A DNA stretch of 64,000 nt. Source: Ruegeria sp. R14_0 (GTDB lineage: Bacteria; Pseudomonadota; Alphaproteobacteria; Rhodobacterales; Rhodobacteraceae). The stretch's first letter is position 1; each line of letters begins with the position of its first letter. The stretch lies in contig NZ_JAGHRC010000001.1 in the NCBI RefSeq assembly GCF_017743975.1, positions 372,001-436,000 on the forward strand, read 5' to 3'. Below are positions 1 to 6,790 of this stretch, one piece after another. The translations under genes and the position numbers were made by a program. The notes under the pieces were generated by a model that had not been told where the DNA came from, made no database searches, and saw nothing but the letters and a program-made list of their open reading frames with translations.

Positions 1-1070
1 AAGGTACAGCTATGGTGATGTGTGATGTGCTGGATCACCACACGCACGAAGAAGTGCCACACGCACCGCGGTCCATTCTGAAAAAGCAGGTGAATCGGCT
101 GAAAGCCATGGGATACGACGCCATGTGCGCGACTGAGCTGGAGTTCTTTCTATTCGAAAAGAGCTTTGACCAGATCCGCAAGGAGGGGTTCCGCGATCTG
201 GAGCCGATCTCGGGCTATAACGAAGACTATCACATCCTGCAGACCACCAAGGAAGAGCATGTGATGCGACCGATCCGCAACCATCTGTGGGATGCGGGGA
301 TACCGGTTGAGAACTCGAAGGGCGAGGCCGAGACCGGGCAAGAAGAGCTGAATATCAAGTACGCGCCAGCCATGGACACGGCCGAGTATCACTCGATCGC
401 AAAAAACGCGGTGAAAGAGATCGCCTGGCAGCACGGTCATGCGGCGACATTCCTGCCGAAATGGCATCATGACAAAGTTGGCAGTTCCTCGCACGTACAC
501 CAGTCGCTTTGGGCCGATGGCAAGCCTGTATTCTACGATGAAGCGGATGAATTGGGCATGTCGGCGCTGATGAAGAACTATATGGCGGGACTGTTGAAGT
601 ATGCCGCTGACTATACCTATTTCATGGCCCCTTACATCAACAGCTATAAGCGGTTCATGAAAGGAACGTTTGCGCCCACGCGGATCATTTGGTCGGTGGA
701 CAACCGAACCGCCGGGTTCCGCCTGTGTGGCGATGGTACAAAGGCGGTGCGGGTTGAATGCCGTATCCCGGGCTCGGACATGAACCCCTATCTGGCGATT
801 GCCGGGATGCTGGCCGCCGGGATTGCAGGGATCGAGGAAGGGCTGGAGTTGCAGGCGCCGACCAAGGGCGATGTGTATCAGGGCGAAACAGGCATGATCC
901 CCGCCAACCTGCGCGCGGCGCGGGATGCGCTGCATGGATCGGGGATGTTACGAGCGGCAATGGGCGACGACGTGGTCGATCACTATGCCCGGGCGGCAGA
1001 AGTCGAAATCGAAGAGTTTGAGCGTGTGGTGACCGATTGGGAAATCGCGCGTGGGTTTGAACGCGCTTAG
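1..1070 (+). CDS. glnT: Glutamine synthetase family ligase (GlnT-like), 5' end outside window
   Basis: The reading frame is open to the left edge, so only the C-terminal 355 or so residues of a roughly 440-residue protein are present. Glutamine-synthetase catalytic signatures are visible: ATELEFFLF (metal/glutamate-binding), GQEELNIKY, the nucleotide-binding GSSSHVHQSLW, NRTAGFRL and RVECRIPGSDMNPYLAIAG. The family joins glutamate to ammonia or an amine using ATP. The sequence resembles the GlnT ('type III') and gamma-glutamylmethylamide-synthetase side of the family more than housekeeping GlnA, but the substrate cannot be fixed from sequence. It is followed on the same strand by an aldehyde dehydrogenase and an alcohol dehydrogenase, suggesting an amine or amino-alcohol pathway. 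The symbol is tentative. Confidence 0.8.
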   Translation, partial: GTAMVMCDVLDHHTHEEVPHAPRSILKKQVNRLKAMGYDAMCATELEFFLFEKSFDQIRKEGFRDLEPISGYNEDYHILQTTKEEHVMRPIRNHLWDAGIPVENSKGEAETGQEELNIKYAPAMDTAEYHSIAKNAVKEIAWQHGHAATFLPKWHHDKVGSSSHVHQSLWADGKPVFYDEADELGMSALMKNYMAGLLKYAADYTYFMAPYINSYKRFMKGTFAPTRIIWSVDNRTAGFRLCGDGTKAVRVECRIPGSDMNPYLAIAGMLAAGIAGIEEGLELQAPTKGDVYQGETGMIPANLRAARDALHGSGMLRAAMGDDVVDHYARAAEVEIEEFERVVTDWEIARGFERA

Positions 1071-1080
1071 AGGGCTGGCT

Positions 1081-1126
1081 GGGGGCTCTGCCCCCAGACC
1101 CCCGGGATATTTTAGGCCAGATGAAG
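1081..1126. repeat. GC-rich extragenic repeat, copy 1
   Basis: A short hairpin (GGGGGCTCTGCCCCC) is followed by AGACCCCCGGGATATTTT and ends in AGATGAAG. A second element with the same architecture lies at about 26099-26153. It fills the gap between the glnT-like stop and the aldehyde dehydrogenase start. From memory, similar elements are scattered between genes in Rhodobacterales genomes; only two are seen here. Confidence 0.6.
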
Positions 1127-1161
1127 CAGGGGATCCTGCTGTCATTCGAAATGGAGTGAAG

Positions 1162-2544
1162 ATGGGGCAGATGTTGAAATGTGTCTCGCCGATTGATGGA
1201 TCGGTTTTTGCAGAACGTGAGGTTCTGTCGCGGGAAGCCGCCTTTGAGGCAGCGGCGCGGGCGCGGGCAGCGCAAGGCGACTGGGCGGCGCGGCCGTTGC
1301 AGGAGCGGACTGATCTGGTGATGGCGGGCGTCGCCGCAGTTGGTGCGATGAACGACGAGATCGTGCCCGAGCTGGCGCATATGATGGGGCGTCCGGTACG
1401 CTATGGCGGTGAATTTGGTGGCTTTCATGAGCGCGCCAGCCACATGGCTGAGATTGCTGAGACGTCTCTGGCCGATATCGCAGTGGGTGAGGATGAGACC
1501 TTCAAGCGGTACATCAAGCGTATCCCGCATGGCGTCGTGTTCGTGGTCGCACCTTGGAATTATCCTTACATGACGGCGATCAATACAGTGGCTCCGGCGC
1601 TGATTGCGGGGAATACCGTGGTCCTGAAGCATGCCACACAAACGCTGCTTGTGGGTGAGCGGATGGCCAGGGCTTTCCACTCGGCCGGTGTGCCCGAGGA
1701 TGTGTTTCAGAACGTGTTCCTGAGCCATGACGTGACCAACGATCTGATCGCAGGCAATGCGTTTGACTTCGTGAATTTCACCGGCTCGGTCGGTGGCGGT
1801 CAGGCGATGGAGCGTGCAGCGGCGGGGACGTTCACCGGTGTCAGCACTGAACTGGGTGGCAAAGACCCTGGCTATGTCATGGAGGACGCCGATTTGGACG
1901 CGGCCGTAGATACTCTGATCGACGGGGCCATGTTCAATTCGGGTCAGTGCTGCTGCGGGATCGAACGGATCTACGTCCATGAAAGCCTATATGACGCGTT
2001 CGTTGCCAAGGCAGTTGAGGTTGTGAAGGGCTATAAACTGGGCAATCCGCTGGATTCGGAGACCACGATTGGGCCGATGGCCAATGTGCGCTTTGCCGAT
2101 GAGGTGCGCGCCCAGATCGCTGAGGCGGTTGAGGCCGGTGCCGTTGCCCATATTGAAACCTTCCCCGAGGATGATGGCGGGGCTTACCTGACGCCGCAAA
2201 TCCTGACCAACGTCACGCACGACATGCGTGTGATGCGGGATGAAAGCTTTGGGCCGGTTGTTGGTATCATGAAGGTATCTTCGGATGACGAGGCGATTGC
2301 GTTGATGAACGATAGCGAGTTCGGTCTGACCGCCAGTTTGTGGACCCGTGATGTGGATCGCGCCGCCAAAGTGGGTGACCGGATTGAAACCGGGACCGTA
2401 TTCATGAACCGGGCCGACTATCTGGACCCGGGTCTTTGCTGGACCGGGTGCAAGAACACCGGACGCGGCGGCGGCCTTTCCGTTATCGGCTATCACAACC
2501 TGACACGTCCTAAATCCTACCACCTCAAGAAGGTCACGGGCTAA
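1162..2544 (+). CDS. NAD(P)-dependent aldehyde dehydrogenase
   Basis: A 460-residue aldehyde dehydrogenase oxidising an aldehyde to its acid in the cytoplasm. Visible family features are the cofactor motif PWNYPYM, GNTVVLKHA, FTGSVGGG, the general-base glutamate in STELGGKDP (about residue 230) and the catalytic cysteine in FNSGQCCCG (about residue 264), with the usual 34-residue spacing. I chose ATG 1162, preceded by GGAGTGA, rather than the upstream in-frame start at 1051, which would run back through the extragenic repeat and into the previous gene. It lies between the GlnT-like ligase and an iron alcohol dehydrogenase and probably oxidises the aldehyde made by one of them. The substrate is unknown. 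Confidence 0.9.
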   Translation: MGQMLKCVSPIDGSVFAEREVLSREAAFEAAARARAAQGDWAARPLQERTDLVMAGVAAVGAMNDEIVPELAHMMGRPVRYGGEFGGFHERASHMAEIAETSLADIAVGEDETFKRYIKRIPHGVVFVVAPWNYPYMTAINTVAPALIAGNTVVLKHATQTLLVGERMARAFHSAGVPEDVFQNVFLSHDVTNDLIAGNAFDFVNFTGSVGGGQAMERAAAGTFTGVSTELGGKDPGYVMEDADLDAAVDTLIDGAMFNSGQCCCGIERIYVHESLYDAFVAKAVEVVKGYKLGNPLDSETTIGPMANVRFADEVRAQIAEAVEAGAVAHIETFPEDDGGAYLTPQILTNVTHDMRVMRDESFGPVVGIMKVSSDDEAIALMNDSEFGLTASLWTRDVDRAAKVGDRIETGTVFMNRADYLDPGLCWTGCKNTGRGGGLSVIGYHNLTRPKSYHLKKVTG

Positions 2545-2553
2545 GGGCACCGG

Positions 2554-2585
2554 CCTGCTCTGGTCATCCCCCTCGCCAGAGCAGG
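2554..2585. other. Intercistronic hairpin
   Basis: A perfect 10-bp inverted repeat CCTGCTCTGG / CCAGAGCAGG with a 12-nt loop lies between the aldehyde and alcohol dehydrogenase genes. There is no T-tract, so it is more likely an mRNA-stabilising or processing structure than an intrinsic terminator. Confidence 0.6.
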
Positions 2586-2610
2586 CATTAATCAACAAAG
2601 GAAACCTGAC

Positions 2611-3756
2611 ATGTCACTTGTTGGAAACTGGTCGTACCCGACCGCAATCAAATTCGGGGCAGGGCGCATTAAGGAACTGCCCGAGGCCTGTGCGGCAGCC
2701 GGCATGAGGCGGCCCTTGCTGGTCACTGACAAGGGACTGGCAGATCTGCCGATCACCACAGCCACGCTGGATATTTTGGACGCCGCTGGTTTGGGCCGTG
2801 GTCTGTTCAGCGACGTCGACCCGAATCCGAACGAAAAGAACCTTGAGGCCGGTGTCGCGGCCTATGACGCGGGTGGCCATGATGGGGTGATCGCCTTTGG
2901 CGGCGGCTCGGGGCTGGATCTGGGGAAGATGGTGGCCTTTATGGCCGGACAGACGCGCCCTGTTTGGGATTTCGAGGATATTGGCGATTGGTGGACTCGC
3001 GCCGATGCGGATGTCATCGCTCCGATTATCGCGGTGCCGACGACTGCGGGCACGGGGTCAGAGGTTGGTCGGGCCAGCGTCATCACCAATTCCGAGACGC
3101 ACGCGAAAAAGATCATCTTCCACCCAAAGGTCTTGCCGACCGTAGTGATCTGCGACCCGGAACTGACCATTGGAATGCCCAAGTTCATCACGGCGGGCAC
3201 GGGTCTGGATGCTTTCGCACATTGCGTCGAGGCCTATTCCAGCCCGCATTACCACCCGATGAGCCAGGGTATCGCGCTGGAAGGCATGCGTTTGGTCAAG
3301 GACTACCTGCCGCGCGCTTACGCCGACGGCACCGATATCGAAGCACGCGCCCAGATGATGAGCGCCGCCGCAATGGGCGCGACCGCGTTCCAAAAGGGCC
3401 TTGGTGCAATCCATGCGATGAGCCACCCAGTTGGTGCGGTGTTCAACACCCACCACGGCACGACCAACGCGGTTTGTATGCCCGCCGTGCTGGACTTTAA
3501 CGCGTCTGCTATCGCGGATCGCTTTCGGGTCGCAGCGGCCTATCTGGGTATCGATGGCGGATTTGACGGCTTCCGCGCCTTTGTGCAGGAGTTCAATGAT
3601 GCGTTGAGCATTCCACGGCGACTGTCCGATCTGGGTGTCACCGAAGCCGCGATCCCGGAATTGGTCCAAGGTGCGATCATTGATCCATCCTGTGGCGGCA
3701 ACCCGATCGAACTGAATGAGGCCAATCTGACAGACCTGTTCAAAGCCGCGTTGTGA
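2611..3756 (+). CDS. Iron-containing alcohol dehydrogenase
   Basis: A 381-residue group III (iron-dependent) alcohol dehydrogenase, interconverting an alcohol and an aldehyde with NAD(H). The family glycine-rich segment GGGSGLDLGK, the TTAGTGSEVGR motif and the metal-binding histidine regions (GLDAFAHCVEAY and AIHAMSHPVGAVFNTHHG) are all present and the length is normal. ATG 2611 is preceded by AAAGGAAA. It follows the aldehyde dehydrogenase by 66 bases containing a hairpin and is closed by a strong terminator, so it ends the transcription unit. The substrate is not predictable. Confidence 0.9.
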   Translation: MSLVGNWSYPTAIKFGAGRIKELPEACAAAGMRRPLLVTDKGLADLPITTATLDILDAAGLGRGLFSDVDPNPNEKNLEAGVAAYDAGGHDGVIAFGGGSGLDLGKMVAFMAGQTRPVWDFEDIGDWWTRADADVIAPIIAVPTTAGTGSEVGRASVITNSETHAKKIIFHPKVLPTVVICDPELTIGMPKFITAGTGLDAFAHCVEAYSSPHYHPMSQGIALEGMRLVKDYLPRAYADGTDIEARAQMMSAAAMGATAFQKGLGAIHAMSHPVGAVFNTHHGTTNAVCMPAVLDFNASAIADRFRVAAAYLGIDGGFDGFRAFVQEFNDALSIPRRLSDLGVTEAAIPELVQGAIIDPSCGGNPIELNEANLTDLFKAAL

Positions 3757-3783
3757 TTGACCCAAGGTTATGCAACTAAAGGG

Positions 3784-3812
3784 GCCGGTCCGGTTCTCGG
3801 GCCGGCTTTTTC
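3784..3812 (+). terminator. Rho-independent terminator after the alcohol dehydrogenase
   Basis: A 9-bp stem GCCGGTCCG / CGGGCCGGC (one G-T pair) with a 5-nt loop is followed immediately by TTTTTCT. It closes the operon that starts with the GlnT-like gene. Confidence 0.9.
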
Positions 3813-3830
3813 TATGCGAAAGGTTCGGAT

Positions 3831-4670
3831 GTGACCCCGTTTGTCATTGCCATCATTCTGACGGCAGCGCTGTTGCATGCGGTTTGGAACGCAATTGTCA
3901 AAACCGCAGCTGACCGGACCACGACTCTGGGCCTGGTCGCGTTCGGGCATGTCATTCCAGCGACGGTGATGGTTCTGCTCTTGCCGCTGCCCAGTGCCGA
4001 AAGCTTTCCGTACATCCTGATCTCGACCGTCGTGCATTTCGGCTATTACTACATGCTGGGCAAAGCCTATCAGCACGGCGATCTCAGTGTCGTCTACCCC
4101 ATCGCACGCGGTATCGTGCCCGCGCTGGTCGCGCTTTGGGCAATGGTGCTGGTGGGTGAGGTTCTGCCGCTGCAGGCGTGGGGTGGCATCGCCCTGATCG
4201 CGCTGGGCATCCAACTGAGCAGTTGGAGCGCCCTGCGCTCGGGCGTGGGCCGCTGGGCCTTAGGGTTCGCGCTGGGCACGGGGTTCTGCATTTCGATCTA
4301 TTCGGTCGTTGACGGCATTGGCGTTCGGCTCTCGGGCAATACGCTCAGCTACTGGGCCTGGGGCGCATTCCTGCACTTGTTCATCGCGGGGTTCGTGGGG
4401 ATCAAAAAGCGCAACACGCTGGCTGGCCTTCCGCCTAAGACATGGATGATCGGCATTCTGGGCGGATTGGTTTCGATGGCGGCCTATGGGCTGGTGCTCT
4501 ACGCCAAAAACTTCGCGCCACTGGGGGCGGTTTCCGCGCTGCGCGAAACCTCGGTGATCTTCGCGGCGCTGATCGGGTTTGTCTTCCTGCATGAGGGCAA
4601 CTGGATGCGCCGTCTGGGCGCTGCGGTTCTGATGGCCATTGGTGTCGCGCTGATCGGCATGGCCGTCTGA
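3831..4670 (+). CDS. EamA/DMT-family transporter
   Basis: A 279-residue hydrophobic protein with about ten predicted membrane segments arranged as two EamA repeats, the normal size for the drug/metabolite transporter superfamily. Members export small metabolites or amino acids across the inner membrane; the substrate is unknown. GTG 3831 is the start, preceded by AAAGG seven bases upstream; the overlapping ATG at 3829 is immediately stopped. It begins only about 20 bases after the terminator, so its promoter probably overlaps the end of the previous gene. Confidence 0.8.
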   Translation: MTPFVIAIILTAALLHAVWNAIVKTAADRTTTLGLVAFGHVIPATVMVLLLPLPSAESFPYILISTVVHFGYYYMLGKAYQHGDLSVVYPIARGIVPALVALWAMVLVGEVLPLQAWGGIALIALGIQLSSWSALRSGVGRWALGFALGTGFCISIYSVVDGIGVRLSGNTLSYWAWGAFLHLFIAGFVGIKKRNTLAGLPPKTWMIGILGGLVSMAAYGLVLYAKNFAPLGAVSALRETSVIFAALIGFVFLHEGNWMRRLGAAVLMAIGVALIGMAV

Positions 4671-4738
4671 TCCCGACGCTCTTGCCGTCTGCGCCCTGTC
4701 TCTCTCATACTGAGGGCAAGCGATGATGGAGCGTTTTG

Positions 4739-5509
4739 ATGACCAAAGAGATTGTTCTTATCCACGGGGCCTTTGCCGGGCCGTGGTGCATGAAAGACTA
4801 CGCCGACTTCTTTACCGCGCGGGGCTGGACGGTGCATACGCCTGCGCTGCGCTATCACGGTGGAGACCCCAAGGCCGAACCCGACCCGCGCCTGACCGAC
4901 ACCAGCGTTATGGATTATGCCGATGACATCGCGGCCTTCGTGCAGGGGCTGGACAGCAAACCCGTGCTGCTGGGCCACGCCATTGCGGGCGTGGTGGCGC
5001 AGCAGGTGGCCTCGCGCGGATTGGCCAGCGCCATCGTCCTGATCAACCCGAACGCCGCATGGGGGACGCTGCCCGAAACCGACGACGAACGCGCTATCCC
5101 GCGCGCGCTGATGGAGGGCGGCGCGTTCTGGAAACAGCCCATGCGGGTCGAGTTCGACTTGATGGCCCCCTTCGCGCTGAACAAAATGCCCGAGGCGCAG
5201 CAGCATGAGGTCTTCGACCAGCTGGGTGCAGAAAGCGGGCGGGTTATGTTCGAGATGTTCTTCTGGATGTTCGATGACCACCACGCGATGAAGGTGGATA
5301 TCGACAAGGTCGAGTGCCCGGTGCTGATCGTCTCGGGCACCGAGGACCGGGCCGTGAACCCCAACACCTGCCGTGCGCTGGCCGAGCTGTACGGGGACCG
5401 CGCGACATTTCTGCCCATGGAAAACCACGCGCATTTCCTGTTCATGGAACCCGACTGGGAAGGTCCGGCCGGACAGATTGCGGACTGGCTGGAGGGGAAG
5501 CTGGGCTGA
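4739..5509 (+). CDS. Alpha/beta-hydrolase fold protein lacking the nucleophile serine
   Basis: A 256-residue alpha/beta-hydrolase-fold protein. The oxyanion region IHGAFAGPWC, the acid loop VSGTEDRAVNP and the histidine region ENHAHFLF are recognisable. The nucleophile elbow, normally G-H-S-x-G-G, reads GHAIAG, with Ala81 in place of serine. This may be a non-hydrolytic family member (a lyase, a binding protein or an inactive paralogue). ATG 4739 has GGAG seven bases upstream; an adjacent TTG at 4736 is less likely. The terminator overlaps its stop codon. Confidence 0.75.
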   Translation: MTKEIVLIHGAFAGPWCMKDYADFFTARGWTVHTPALRYHGGDPKAEPDPRLTDTSVMDYADDIAAFVQGLDSKPVLLGHAIAGVVAQQVASRGLASAIVLINPNAAWGTLPETDDERAIPRALMEGGAFWKQPMRVEFDLMAPFALNKMPEAQQHEVFDQLGAESGRVMFEMFFWMFDDHHAMKVDIDKVECPVLIVSGTEDRAVNPNTCRALAELYGDRATFLPMENHAHFLFMEPDWEGPAGQIADWLEGKLG

Positions 5510-5523
5510 TACGCCCGGCTTTT
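5500..5523 (+). terminator. Rho-independent terminator overlapping the hydrolase stop
   Basis: A 7-bp stem GCTGGGC / GCCCGGC (one G-T pair) has a 6-nt loop that includes the TGA stop codon of the preceding gene, followed by TTTT. Confidence 0.75.
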
Positions 5524-5527
5524 GGGT

Positions 5528-5809
5528 TCAGCGATTAATGTTAATACCGCTCTCCGGTTGCCACCTCATGAGACCGTCGCTCCCTTTTCTACACCGCAAA
5601 AGGTGTTCTTCACGCGCACTGGACGTTTCGGTCACGTTGTTTTTGCCAGAGATCACGACATAGGCGTCCGCCGAATACGCCAAGCCGTTGTAATAGCAGA
5701 ACCGCAACTCTGCCCCGACCGGAATAGGCGACGCGCCAATCAACGACTGCTGCGCGCCTGCCTGACTGGCCAGCAAGGCAAAGGCCAGCCCGAGGGTTAG
5801 TGATTTCAT
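5528..5809 (-). CDS. Small secreted protein, DUF1496-like
   Basis: A 93-residue protein with a clear signal peptide (basic MK start, hydrophobic core, cleavage near QAGAQ). The mature part has CYYNGLAYSADAYVVI followed by HLLRCRKG, which resembles the short 'YY.G..YS.GA.....LL.C' pattern of DUF1496 proteins. Two cysteines could form a disulphide in the periplasm. The function of this family is unknown to me. It is monocistronic, facing the upstream hydrolase. Confidence 0.6.
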   Translation of the reverse strand: MKSLTLGLAFALLASQAGAQQSLIGASPIPVGAELRFCYYNGLAYSADAYVVISGKNNVTETSSAREEHLLRCRKGSDGLMRWQPESGININR

Positions 5810-6165
5810 GTTGTCCTCCCGTTCGAAAAATATGTTCGTTCAAATTGGGTCTGGGACGCTCGGATCCTCAAATTTTGTTCTTGGATGACAATTGCGCGCA
5901 AGTGTGAACGGGATCAACGGGTTAGGCAAGGGGGGTGTTTTGAGACGCTTTTGAGAAAGTGTAGCCGGTGATTACCGACTCGACGATAAGATGTCTCCAA
6001 AAAGGCCGATTTTGCGTTAAGTTATGGGTTGCTTATTATATAATAGGTTGTTATATAATAAGGGAGCCCGAAAATCGGCGCTCAACTACTCAAAAAGAGG
6101 CAACTGATCAAGGAGATAGAGATGAATCAAAGAAACTACCCAATAGGAGTTCCAGCGAGGAGGCC
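5810..6165. other. Intergenic region, left edge of an AT-rich islet
   Basis: About 355 bases without a convincing gene. The left part should hold the promoter of the small secreted protein. From about 5990 the base composition turns markedly AT-rich compared with the neighbouring housekeeping genes. An in-frame extension of the PadR gene back to 5968 exists but has no ribosome-binding site and no family similarity. Confidence 0.6.
6036..6060. promoter_or_regulatory. Tandem TTATATAATA repeats upstream of padR
   Basis: TTATATAATA occurs at 6036-6045 and again at 6051-6060. Each contains the palindrome TTATATAA and a consensus -10 hexamer TATAAT (6039-6044 and 6054-6059). The 15-base spacing fits either two stacked promoters or a pair of operator half-turns for an autoregulating PadR protein. 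Confidence 0.5.
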
Positions 6166-6168
6166 ATG

Positions 6169-6519
6169 ATGTCTTCTCTTCTAATTGGAGCTTTCCAAGT
6201 CGACGTACTGAACGCTGTGAAGCAACTAGGAGAAAATGCTTACGGAATGCGTATTAGAGATCAGATATCCGAGGAATTTGAACGGGATGTGCACATGCCG
6301 CAGATTTATGCTGCGCTGTCACGTCTAGTTAAGCTTGGGTTGCTGACATCCGACTTGGATGAAAAACAATCTGCAGGCCAAAGAGGCCGAACCCGTCGCG
6401 TATATAAGCTTAGCGCGGACGGTCTGCAGGTTTTAAGTGACGGAGTTCGGGACTCTCGCGGCGCGAGAAAACAGGAGCTTTTCATTTATGGAAAGCAAAA
6501 TGAGGCCACGTCGGCCTAA
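6169..6519 (+). CDS. PadR-family transcriptional regulator
   Basis: A protein of about 116 residues with the winged-helix PadR N-terminal domain: the helices around DVLNAVKQLGENAYGMRIRD, MPQIYAALSRLVKLGLL and the wing GRTRRVYKLSADG. PadR regulators are small dimeric repressors that often autoregulate. A strong AGGAGG sits at 6158-6163, favouring ATG 6169 (the adjacent ATG 6166 is also possible). The gene lies in an AT-rich islet and its end overlaps a small downstream gene, indicating cotranscription. Composition suggests acquisition by transfer. Confidence 0.8.
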   Translation: MSSLLIGAFQVDVLNAVKQLGENAYGMRIRDQISEEFERDVHMPQIYAALSRLVKLGLLTSDLDEKQSAGQRGRTRRVYKLSADGLQVLSDGVRDSRGARKQELFIYGKQNEATSA

Positions 6520-6739
6520 AAAATGGACGATGCGGTTGGTCTCAGCTGTAACGTTCTTAGAAGACGACCGGATCGAGCGGCTGTTGGACTTTCGACAGGA
6601 GTATCGTGAAAAGTTGAAGTATAGTCGAAAGATTGCGGATAGCTTCGCACGAGCATACGCTCTTAGAACGCTATTCCACGCGTCTTGGGAAGCCTTGATT
6701 GGCTTGGCTATCGCAGGGAAGCAGATTATCTTCGGATGA
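6488..6739 (+). CDS. Hypothetical protein cotranscribed with padR
   Basis: An 83-residue ORF starting at ATG 6488, nine bases after AGGAG and overlapping the last 32 bases of padR in another frame. The N-terminal half is basic (ESKMRPRRPKKW); the C-terminal end (HASWEALIGLAIAGKQIIFG) is mildly hydrophobic and could be one membrane-associating helix. I do not recognise the family. Overlap and a good ribosome-binding site support translation. PadR genes are often paired with a small membrane-linked partner, which this may be. Confidence 0.55.
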   Translation: MESKMRPRRPKKWTMRLVSAVTFLEDDRIERLLDFRQEYREKLKYSRKIADSFARAYALRTLFHASWEALIGLAIAGKQIIFG

Positions 6740-6754
6740 TGCGCTTCGGTTGGC

Positions 6755-6788
6755 AAAACGGGGCGAGCTCATCAGCTTGCCCCGCTTT
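6755..6788. terminator. Bidirectional terminator between the padR unit and parE
   Basis: An 11-bp stem CGGGGCGAGCT / AGCTTGCCCCG (one G-T pair) with a 4-nt loop at 6759-6784. On the minus strand it is followed by TTTT (better for parE); on the plus strand by CTTTCC. Confidence 0.75.
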
Positions 6789-6790
6789 CC

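Noticed and set aside
685-1980. 431-codon minus-strand ORF across the glnT-like gene and the aldehyde dehydrogenase
   Set aside because: Crosses two real genes and the extragenic repeat; no recognisable domain.
5968-6168. 66-residue N-terminal extension of the PadR regulator
   Set aside because: No ribosome-binding site at 5968; it would run through the promoter repeats; a strong AGGAGG marks the internal start.
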